A DNA stretch of 5,787 bases from NCBI GenBank assembly GCA_003647385.1, contig QMMT01000153.1, positions 1-5,787 of the forward strand, given 5' to 3'. Of the stretch, positions 1 to 5,722 are shown piece after piece. Each line of letters opens with the position of its first letter. Position 1 is the first letter of the stretch. The notes beneath the pieces were generated by a model. It saw nothing but the letters and a program-made list of their open reading frames with translations. It was not told the DNA's origin and ran no database searches. Both the position numbers and the translations under genes were made by a program. The DNA comes from Deltaproteobacteria bacterium. GTDB taxonomy: Bacteria; Desulfobacterota; Desulfobacteria; Desulfobacterales; Desulfobacteraceae.

Positions 1-974
1 CTCTTGTAAAAATGGCTACGGGTGAAGAAATCTCTGCAGAAAACTTAGGTGGCGCCAGAGTTCATACGGAGATTTCCGGGGGGGCTGACCATTTATGCGC
101 CGACCAGACTCAGGCCGTTGCAAAGGTAAGAGAGCTGCTCTCTTTGACGTCACCACAGAAAATCCATCTTCATAAATATGAGCCCCAAAAACCTGAAGTT
201 TCCCCTGATACCATCTATGATACTTTGCCCACCTCCCCCCACCAGGGAATTAACGGGTTAAAATTTCTTGAAGCCATTGCAGATGGATCACAGTTTATTG
301 AAAGCAAGAAAAATTTTGCCCCGGGCCGGGGTACAAATATTTTAACGGGAAAAATACGGATCAAAGGATTCCCCATTGGTGTTATCTGCTCTAATGCAGC
401 GGGAATTATCTTCCATGAAGCTGCCAAAAAAGTGGCAGAATGGGTGGTCCGGTGTTCCTATGAAAAGATCCCTTTGCTCTTTATCCAGAGTTCACCCGGC
501 TACATGATCGGCTCTGACTCGGAACATGCCGGAATCGGAAAATTCGGTGCCGACATGGTTCGAGCAGTTTCCTGTGCCCAGGTACCCAGGATTCAGCTGG
601 TCATAGGCCCTGACAATGGTGCGGCCAATTACGGCATGTGCGGCAGGGGGTATAAACCCAACTTTTTGTTTTCAACCATGAGAGCAAGAACCGGTGTGAT
701 GAGCGGAAAGAGTGCCGGTGGTGTTCTTTTAAGTATTGAGCAGGCAAAACGAAAGGCCATGGGCAACACCATGACCCCGGATGAAATAAATGAGTTCCAG
801 CAAAAAATGATTGATAAATATGACGGCGAAGCCCATCCTTTTTTCTGTGCTTCCCGGCTTTTAAATGATCGTGTTCTAAAATTTTCAGAGATCAGGGACT
901 GGCTTGCCATGGCGTTTGAAGTAAGCTTGATAAAACCCATTGGCGACCCGACATTTGGAAATTTAAGATTTTAG
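1..974 (+). CDS. Acyl-CoA carboxylase carboxyltransferase (beta) subunit, methylcrotonyl-CoA carboxylase-like, 5'-truncated by window edge
   Basis: This is the C-terminal part of a biotin-dependent carboxyltransferase subunit, which moves CO2 from carboxybiotin to an acyl-CoA in the cytoplasm. The reading frame is open to the left edge (codons from position 3 read L-V-K-M-A-T-G-E), so the ATG at 12 is internal: L-V-K-x-A-T-G-E-E is a conserved mid-protein motif of this family. About 323 residues are present; family members are usually 510-540 residues, so roughly 200 are missing. Further signatures are the SAENLGGA segment, the first CoA/biotin loop at 486-512 (QSSPGYMIG, usually QNITGFMVG), the second oxyanion loop at 606-644 (ending NYGMCG) and the typical C-terminus GDPTFGNLRF. 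NYGMCG points to the methylcrotonyl/geranyl-CoA type rather than propionyl-CoA carboxylase. Several motifs deviate from the type sequence, so the substrate is uncertain. The biotinylated alpha subunit is not in the window. First gene seen of the operon; 36 nt to the next start. Confidence 0.9.
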   Translation, partial: LVKMATGEEISAENLGGARVHTEISGGADHLCADQTQAVAKVRELLSLTSPQKIHLHKYEPQKPEVSPDTIYDTLPTSPHQGINGLKFLEAIADGSQFIESKKNFAPGRGTNILTGKIRIKGFPIGVICSNAAGIIFHEAAKKVAEWVVRCSYEKIPLLFIQSSPGYMIGSDSEHAGIGKFGADMVRAVSCAQVPRIQLVIGPDNGAANYGMCGRGYKPNFLFSTMRARTGVMSGKSAGGVLLSIEQAKRKAMGNTMTPDEINEFQQKMIDKYDGEAHPFFCASRLLNDRVLKFSEIRDWLAMAFEVSLIKPIGDPTFGNLRF

Positions 975-990
975 ACAATTTAAGATTTTA
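960..990 (+). repeat. 14-bp direct repeat across the carboxylase stop codon
   Basis: The 14-base sequence AATTTAAGATTTTA occurs at 960-973 and again at 977-990, with 3 bases between the copies (period 17). The first copy encodes the last codons (N-L-R-F) and the beginning of the stop codon; the second copy is non-coding and is followed by the ribosome binding site AAGGAG at 997-1002 of the next gene. It looks like a small tandem duplication of the gene end. Whether it has a function is unknown. Confidence 0.85.
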
Positions 991-1010
991 AACGATAAGG
1001 AGAACTTAAG

Positions 1011-2135
1011 ATGACAGAATATGATTATTGGAAAATCTTTCCAAGGATGCCCAAAAAAGTAACCATTGGAGATATTACCGTGCGGGATGGATTCCAGCAT
1101 CTTGAAAAATTTATTTCCACCGAGGCAAAAATCACCTATCTTGAAGAACTGATTTTTGCAGGATGCCGCAACATTGAAGTCACCAACCTGGGGAATCCCA
1201 GAAGTATGCCCCAATTCAGTGATGCCGAAAAACTTTTAGCTCATCTAAGAAGTGATAATTTTGTAGGTCGTGCCGCTAAAAAAGGTATTAACATGGAGGA
1301 CGTCGTGTTAACCGCCATCACCATCCGGGAACCCTCCGTTGACCGGGCCATTGAACTTAAGAAAAGAGGCGTAGGCCCGGACAGGGTGTTGATGATGGTT
1401 TCCACCGAAGAACAGCACCACTTTGCCAATTCAGGCACGACGCTTCCCGATTACTGGGCTGAAGCTGAAAGATGTATTAAAAAATGTTCGGCTGCGGGCA
1501 TCAAGATGTGCGGTACGGTGAGCACCATCTGGGGAAGCCCCATCGGCGGTGCAACAGAACTGAAAGATGCCGTAAAATTCACCAGACACTGGCTTGATAT
1601 TGGTGCCAGCGATATTGAGCACGCCGATCATGACGGGTCGGCATCAGCAGCCGCTGTCTACCGGTATTTTTCCATGATCCTTGATGAAATCCCGAATACA
1701 AGCCTTCACATTGCCCATTTTCATGAAACCAAACGCGTGGCATCAGCCTCTGTCCTGGCAGCACTCCAGGCAGGCATCTGCCATTTTGAAGCCACCCTTG
1801 GGGGCCTGGGCGGGCAGCCTGCCAATTTCATTGATGACCGACCCATCAAAGGTACGGGTGACTATTACTATGATGATGAAAGATATGTGGGACTGGTCTG
1901 TCTTGAAGATACGCTTGTACAAATTGATGAAATGGGTATAGAACATGGATATGATGTTGACAGAATCCTCTGGCTGGGAAAACAACTGGAAAAAACGGTG
2001 GGAAAAAGATTAAGAAGTGAGGCCATGATCAACGGCAGAACGCTTAAGGAAGGCCATATGGAGTATGCCAGACCCGGACTTGCAAACGTTAAGGAAAAGC
2101 TGGGTGAAACACCGGATCAAAATTTTCCTAAATAA
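1011..2135 (+). CDS. HMG-CoA lyase-like DRE-TIM metallolyase lacking the usual catalytic cysteine
   Basis: The 374-residue protein has the DRE-TIM fold shared by HMG-CoA lyase, isopropylmalate/homocitrate synthases and related aldolases. Visible signatures are the N-terminal R25-D26-G27-F28-Q29 (RDG-x-Q), E56 in IEVTN followed by MPQF as in HMG-CoA lyases, and the divalent-metal pair H236-x-H238 in AHFHET. HMG-CoA lyase splits HMG-CoA into acetyl-CoA and acetoacetate, which fits the carboxylase before it and the acetoacetyl-CoA synthetase after it. However, the loop that reads GLGGCP in HMG-CoA lyases reads GLGGQP here (Q269), so the catalytic Cys is missing. About 20 extra residues (272-293) follow, and the usual GDTIG motif is replaced by ADHDGS (205-210). 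It is also longer than typical bacterial HMG-CoA lyases (about 300). The start is supported by AAGGAG at 997-1002, 8 nt upstream. The family assignment is firm; the exact reaction is open, and an altered lyase, aldolase or Claisen-type synthase is possible. Confidence 0.85.
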   Translation: MTEYDYWKIFPRMPKKVTIGDITVRDGFQHLEKFISTEAKITYLEELIFAGCRNIEVTNLGNPRSMPQFSDAEKLLAHLRSDNFVGRAAKKGINMEDVVLTAITIREPSVDRAIELKKRGVGPDRVLMMVSTEEQHHFANSGTTLPDYWAEAERCIKKCSAAGIKMCGTVSTIWGSPIGGATELKDAVKFTRHWLDIGASDIEHADHDGSASAAAVYRYFSMILDEIPNTSLHIAHFHETKRVASASVLAALQAGICHFEATLGGLGGQPANFIDDRPIKGTGDYYYDDERYVGLVCLEDTLVQIDEMGIEHGYDVDRILWLGKQLEKTVGKRLRSEAMINGRTLKEGHMEYARPGLANVKEKLGETPDQNFPK

Positions 2136-2153
2136 TGATGACAAGGAGATGTT

Positions 2154-2789
2154 ATGGAAAAAAAAGATAAAATCCCTCATATCAATGTAGATTATTTTGA
2201 AGATCTCACCGGAAACATAAAAAATGGTGAGAAAGGCGATGTGGATGAAGTTGGCAAACGTATTCAGCAGCTCAGAGAAGAAAGGGGCATTTCCATTGAG
2301 GATCTTTCTAATCTGACAGGATTTGACATAAAAAGACTTCAAGACATTGAAAGCGGACAAGTAAAACCACAGCTTGGAACGGTAATGAAACTTTCCAAGG
2401 CATTGGATTCTGTGGTAGGCCGGCTGGTATCAGGCCTGGGAACCAAGCTGTATTCAATCACCAGAAAAAATGACAGAAAACAGATTTCCCGTTCCACCTC
2501 GAAAACCAGCAAAAAGAATGTTTATTCCTATATGAGTCTGGCCCCTGAAGTTCAGGGACGCCACATGGAAGCGCTCATTGTTCAGTTAGAAAAAACAACA
2601 GAAAAAGAAATATCCGTCCATAACGGGGAAGAGTTTATTTTTGTTCTTGACGGGGTTGTCAACCTGACCATTGGAAAAAAAACCTATGATCTTGAACCCG
2701 GTGACAGTGCCTACTACTTGTCAACAACGTCCCATTTTATAACTGCAAAAACCCCAAAAGCCACCATACTTGCCGTTCTGTATGAATAA
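2154..2789 (+). CDS. XRE-family transcriptional regulator with C-terminal cupin sensor domain
   Basis: This 211-residue protein combines a DNA-binding and a ligand-binding domain. Residues 33-92 form an XRE/HTH_3 helix-turn-helix (VGKRIQQLREERG, then SIEDLSNLTG and the recognition helix around IKRLQDIESG). Residues 93-152 are a basic linker and lead-in. Residues 153-211 are a cupin barrel with motif 1 around H156-GEEFIFVLDG and motif 2 around LEPGDSAYYL to H194. H156, E160 and H194 could form part of a metal or ligand site, but the classic H-x-H pair is incomplete. A polar 32-residue stretch precedes the HTH. Such HTH-cupin proteins usually sense a small metabolite and control the neighbouring catabolic genes, so local control of this operon by an acid or acyl-CoA is likely (inference). 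No operator could be identified; the operon promoter lies outside the window. AAGGAG at 2143-2148, 5 nt from the ATG, supports the start. The preceding gene ends 18 nt upstream. Confidence 0.9.
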   Translation: MEKKDKIPHINVDYFEDLTGNIKNGEKGDVDEVGKRIQQLREERGISIEDLSNLTGFDIKRLQDIESGQVKPQLGTVMKLSKALDSVVGRLVSGLGTKLYSITRKNDRKQISRSTSKTSKKNVYSYMSLAPEVQGRHMEALIVQLEKTTEKEISVHNGEEFIFVLDGVVNLTIGKKTYDLEPGDSAYYLSTTSHFITAKTPKATILAVLYE

Positions 2790-2793
2790 GGAG
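2787..2793 (+). promoter_or_regulatory. Ribosome binding site TAAGGAG that fixes the synthetase start and overlaps the upstream stop
   Basis: The stop codon TAA of the regulator gene (2787-2789) is itself part of the Shine-Dalgarno sequence TAAGGAG. It lies 9 nt before the ATG at 2803, which selects that ATG over in-frame ATGs at 2770 and 2782. The arrangement suggests translational coupling between regulator and synthetase (inference). Confidence 0.8.
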
Positions 2794-2802
2794 ATAATAA
2801 AA

Positions 2803-4752
2803 ATGTCAAAACTTTTGTGGCAGCCGTCTGAAGAGAGAATTAAAAGTACCAACATGTACCGCTTCATGACGCTTGTGAATGAAAAATTCAACAAAAACTT
2901 TAAAGAATATGCCTCCCTGTGGGAATGGTCTGTGGACAATATTGAAGATTTCTGGGCAACCACCTGGGATTTTATTGATATCAAAGCCTCTAAATCCTAT
3001 GACAAAGCCATTGATGATCCAGGCAAAATGCCCGGGGCTAAATTTTTTGTTAATTCCAAACTAAATTTTGCTGAAAACCTGTTGCAGTTTAAAAATGACA
3101 ACCTTGCCTTAATTTTCCGGGGTGAGGATTTAGTTAGAAGAACCCTGACCTATAACCAGCTTTATGATGAGGTGGCTAAAACAGCAGCCTCTTTAAAAAA
3201 ACTTGGCATACAAAAAGGCGACCGAGTCGTTGGATTTGTCCCGAATATGCCGGAAAGCATCATTGCCATGCTGGCAGCCACAAGTCTGGGTGCTATCTGG
3301 TCTTCCTGCTCTCCTGATTTTGGTATCAAAGGGGTCTTGGACCGGTTTGGCCAAACCCGGCCAAAGGTATTGTTTACGGCGGACGGATATTTTTTTAAAG
3401 GCAAACCCTTAGACAGCATTAATAAAATCGGCGGAATTGTTAAAGAAATTCCTTCCATAGAAAAGATTGTCGTGATCCCCTATGTGTCAGAGGAGCCGGA
3501 TATCAGCAACCTTCCAAATGCAGTGATGTTTGATGCTTTTAAAGATCCTGATGCAGATAAGATAGATTTTCAACAGATGGATTTTGATGATCCGCTTTAC
3601 ATCATGTATTCTTCCGGGACAACCGGACTTCCCAAATGTATGGTGCAGAGTGTGGGCGGTGTTCTTTTGCATCAGAAAAAAGAGCTGGTCCTTCATACGG
3701 ATTTAAAAGAAGAAGATACTATTTTTTATTTTACTACCTGTGGCTGGATGATGTGGAACTGGTTGACCTGTTCTTTAAGTGTGGGTGCCTCCCTTGTCCT
3801 TTTTGACGGGAACCCCTTTCACCCTGGACCCGATGCGCTATGGAAAATGGCCCAGGATGAAAAGGTTACGGTTTTCGGTACCAGCGCAGGATATATTGAA
3901 GCATTAAAGACTGCAGGGGTTAAACCTGGCAAACAATTTGACCTGTCTGCCTTAAAATCGGTTCTTTCAACCGGATCGCCTCTTTCAGATGAAAACTTTG
4001 AATTCATCTATAATGAAGTCAAAGAAGACCTTCAGCTGGCTTCCATTTCAGGCGGTTCAGATCTTAACGGCTGTTTTGCACTGGGCAACCCAATAGGCCC
4101 TGTCTATACAGGAGAACTTCAATGCCGCGGTCTTGGCATGAAAGTTTATGCCTATGATGAGAGCGGCAAACCCGTAGTGGGGCAGCAGGCAGAACTTGTC
4201 TGTGCAGCGCCCTTTCCTTCCATGCCGATTTTTTTCTGGGGGGACGAAGACGGTTCCAAATACCACTCCGCCTATTTTGATGAGTACCCCGGAATCTGGA
4301 CCCATGGTGACTTTATCATGGTAACCGAACACGGCGGCGTAATCATGTTCGGCAGGTCCGATGCCACTCTCAATCCTGGTGGCGTGAGAATCGGTACCGC
4401 TGAAATCTACCGCCGGCTCGATGCCATGGAAGAGCTTGAAGACTCTGTAATTGTGGGACAATCCTGGAACAATGATGTGAGAGTCATTCTCTTTGTCAAA
4501 ATGGCAAAAGGATTTGACCTTAAGGATGAGCTTCAAAATACAATCAGGGCAGACATCAGGGCCAATGCGTCTCCGAGACATGTCCCGGCTAAAATTATTG
4601 AATGTCCGGATGTTCCCTATACGCTTAACATGAAAAAAGTGGAACTGGCTGTTAAAAAAACGATTGAAGGAAAAGAAGTGAAAAACAAGGATGCATTAAA
4701 AAATCCAGAAGCACTTGATTTTTTTGGCGGCCTTGAAGAGCTTAAATCTTAA
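2803..4752 (+). CDS. aacS: Acetoacetyl-CoA synthetase (acetoacetate--CoA ligase)
   Basis: This 649-residue adenylate-forming enzyme makes acetoacetyl-CoA from acetoacetate, ATP and CoA in the cytoplasm, releasing AMP and pyrophosphate. Its length fits the family (about 650). The N-terminal ACAS-type region (LWQPSEERI, KFFVNSKLNFAENLL) is followed by the ATP-binding loop YSSGTTGLPK at residues 269-278, the FTTCGWMMWNWL segment typical of acetoacetyl-CoA synthetases, ISGGSDLNGCF, the WTHGDF/GRSDATLNPGGVR hinge region and a C-terminal lid. The catalytic lysine of motif A10 is K611, in P605-Y-T-L-N-M-K; the residues just before it are Asn-Met where Ser-Gly or similar is usual. Acetyl-CoA synthetase is a less likely alternative because GWMMWNW and the C-terminal AVKK...DALKNPEALD pattern are those of AacS. 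The start at 2803 has a good ribosome binding site; the in-frame ATGs at 2770 and 2782 overlap the previous gene. The gap to the regulator gene is 13 nt. It probably reactivates acetoacetate released by the upstream lyase. Confidence 0.93.
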   Translation: MSKLLWQPSEERIKSTNMYRFMTLVNEKFNKNFKEYASLWEWSVDNIEDFWATTWDFIDIKASKSYDKAIDDPGKMPGAKFFVNSKLNFAENLLQFKNDNLALIFRGEDLVRRTLTYNQLYDEVAKTAASLKKLGIQKGDRVVGFVPNMPESIIAMLAATSLGAIWSSCSPDFGIKGVLDRFGQTRPKVLFTADGYFFKGKPLDSINKIGGIVKEIPSIEKIVVIPYVSEEPDISNLPNAVMFDAFKDPDADKIDFQQMDFDDPLYIMYSSGTTGLPKCMVQSVGGVLLHQKKELVLHTDLKEEDTIFYFTTCGWMMWNWLTCSLSVGASLVLFDGNPFHPGPDALWKMAQDEKVTVFGTSAGYIEALKTAGVKPGKQFDLSALKSVLSTGSPLSDENFEFIYNEVKEDLQLASISGGSDLNGCFALGNPIGPVYTGELQCRGLGMKVYAYDESGKPVVGQQAELVCAAPFPSMPIFFWGDEDGSKYHSAYFDEYPGIWTHGDFIMVTEHGGVIMFGRSDATLNPGGVRIGTAEIYRRLDAMEELEDSVIVGQSWNNDVRVILFVKMAKGFDLKDELQNTIRADIRANASPRHVPAKIIECPDVPYTLNMKKVELAVKKTIEGKEVKNKDALKNPEALDFFGGLEELKS

Positions 4753-4763
4753 AACATTATTTA

Positions 4764-4803
4764 GGTCAGTGAGATATGAAATTTTTCTCACATCTCACTG
4801 ATT
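4764..4803 (+). repeat. Intergenic inverted repeat (RNA hairpin) at the operon end
   Basis: TCAGTGAGAT at 4766-4775 is perfectly complementary to ATCTCACTGA at 4792-4801. After one A/C mismatch a further TGA/TCA triplet (4777-4779 with 4788-4790) pairs, leaving an 8-base loop, and two G-T pairs may extend the base. It begins 11 nt after the synthetase stop codon, where a terminator would be expected. No T-run follows on the + strand, so it is not a standard intrinsic terminator. It could act as a Rho-assisted terminator, an mRNA-stabilising 3' structure or a protein-binding site. Confidence 0.75.
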
Positions 4804-4812
4804 ACATCTCAC
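4790..4812 (+). repeat. 9-bp direct repeat ACATCTCAC overlapping the hairpin arm
   Basis: ACATCTCAC occurs at 4790-4798 (inside the right hairpin arm) and again at 4804-4812, a period of 14. The left arm GTGAGAT (4769-4775) can therefore pair with either copy, although pairing with the first is longer. The second copy lies 18 nt before the methyltransferase start codon. Confidence 0.8.
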
Positions 4813-4829
4813 ACCTTTAAGTCTCTACT

Positions 4830-5681
4830 ATGGAATCAGAAATAAAAAATCACTATAATTCAGATCACCTCACCCAGAATATTAAAGCGGCTTTAATCAA
4901 AGCTGGTAAAGATCTTTCAAATCTTGAATTAAAAGACCTTTCCCCCATTGATCAGATCCATACCGGCGGCGCCCGGTCCAGCATTGAACTATTCAAAAAA
5001 TTAAACATCTCCTCTGATGCCCTGGTTCCTGATACACTGTTTCTTGATGCCGGCTGCGGGATAGGAGGATCGACAAGACTTCTTGCCAGACAATTTAAGT
5101 GCAGAGTTATCGGCGTTGACCTTGCAGACAAATTCATTGAAGCGGCAACATTTTTAACCCAATGTACCCATCTTGAAACCCTTGCTTCTTTCCAACAGGG
5201 TTCCATTCTTGAACTGCCCTTTGAAAACAATACATTTGATGCTGTTTTATGCCAGCATATTTTAATGAATATTGAAGACAAAGTAGCAGCAGCCAAAGAA
5301 TTTTTCAGGGTGTTAAAACCCGGTGGGAAAGTGCTGCTGCATGAAATAGCAAAGGGTGAAAACGATCCCCTTCTTCTTCCTGTTCCCTGGGCAGACAAAT
5401 CCTCTATATCATTTCTTGAATCCTGGAATATCATGTCCCATATTTTTAAGGAACATGGGTTTGGAATAGAATCCTTTTCAGACCAGACCTCTGGTGCAAT
5501 AGCAGGGTGGGAAAAATTTAATGCACTTTCCAAAAAAAGACCTCCCCGGCCCAACGCTCTGGGTCTTGGTATCATTTTTGGCAGTGATGCTGAATCTTTC
5601 GGCAAAAACATGTATACCAATTTTAAAAAAAATGTCATTTGTCTTGTTGAGGCTGTTCTAAAAAAAAGCTATAATAAGTGA
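4830..5681 (+). CDS. Class I SAM-dependent methyltransferase (Methyltransf_11/UbiE-like)
   Basis: The 283-residue cytoplasmic enzyme has the full Rossmann-fold methyltransferase signature. Motif I is LDAGCGIGG at residues 72-80, the acidic residue that holds the SAM ribose is D97 in VIGVDLAD, motif II lies around GSILELPF...FDAVLCQH (124-143), and motif III is RVLKPGGKVLLHE at 160-172. The N-terminal region with HYNSDHL and DQIHTGGARSSIEL resembles small-molecule methyltransferases of the sarcosine/dimethylglycine and UbiE-like groups. The methyl acceptor cannot be told from the sequence. The ATG at 4830 is chosen because the conserved N-terminal segment begins directly after it and an in-frame stop (4818-4820) lies just upstream; no clear Shine-Dalgarno sequence precedes it. 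It is separated from the catabolic operon by 77 nt containing a hairpin, so it may be a separate transcription unit. There is no evident link to acyl-CoA catabolism. Confidence 0.88.
   Translation: MESEIKNHYNSDHLTQNIKAALIKAGKDLSNLELKDLSPIDQIHTGGARSSIELFKKLNISSDALVPDTLFLDAGCGIGGSTRLLARQFKCRVIGVDLADKFIEAATFLTQCTHLETLASFQQGSILELPFENNTFDAVLCQHILMNIEDKVAAAKEFFRVLKPGGKVLLHEIAKGENDPLLLPVPWADKSSISFLESWNIMSHIFKEHGFGIESFSDQTSGAIAGWEKFNALSKKRPPRPNALGLGIIFGSDAESFGKNMYTNFKKNVICLVEAVLKKSYNK
5647..5675 (+). promoter_or_regulatory. Candidate sigma-70 promoter for the downstream lipoprotein gene
   Basis: A perfect -10 box TATAAT (5670-5675) lies 17 nt after the -35-like box TTGAGG (5647-5652, 4 of 6 consensus bases). 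Transcription would start near 5682, just after the methyltransferase stop codon, giving a leader of about 40 nt before the ATG at 5723. The boxes lie within methyltransferase codons (the -10 is the Tyr-Asn pair near the C-terminus), so chance occurrence in AT-rich code is possible. Confidence 0.45.
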
Positions 5682-5722
5682 ACATCATTTTTTATTATTA
5701 AATTCAAGACAAGAGGTGCAAA

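Noticed and set aside
78..84. Run of seven G as a possible frameshift site in the carboxylase gene
   Set aside because: The frame continues correctly through conserved residues (SGGADH) on both sides, so no shift is present.
12..974. ATG at 12 as the true start of the carboxylase gene
   Set aside because: The frame is open to the left edge and reads L-V-K directly before this Met, part of a conserved internal motif; the gene is cut by the window edge.
2158..2682. Two runs of eight A in the regulator gene (2158-2165 and 2675-2682) as phase-variable tracts
   Set aside because: Lys-rich AT-leaning genes often hold such runs; both are in frame and nothing else suggests switching.
2770..2802. 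A longer synthetase starting at the in-frame ATG at 2770 or 2782
   Set aside because: Both overlap the end of the regulator gene and lack a ribosome binding site; the ATG at 2803 has TAAGGAG at proper spacing and gives the usual N-terminus (LWQPSEERI).
4057..4581. Antisense open frame (174 codons) opposite the synthetase gene
   Set aside because: It lies wholly within a well-supported gene and its translation resembles no family I recognise.
4733..4760. TTGAAG, 16-nt spacer, CATTAT as a promoter for the methyltransferase gene
   Set aside because: Only 4 of 6 consensus bases in each box with a suboptimal spacer; such matches are common by chance in AT-rich DNA.
4952..5638. Long antisense open frame (228 codons) opposite the methyltransferase gene
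   Set aside because: The + strand frame carries all methyltransferase motifs; the antisense translation shows no recognisable domain.
5671..5698. ATAATAA / TTATTAT inverted repeat followed by AT-rich sequence as a terminator of the methyltransferase gene
   Set aside because: The 7-bp stem is all A-T with a 14-base loop, too weak for an intrinsic terminator, and it overlaps the -10 box and stop codon.
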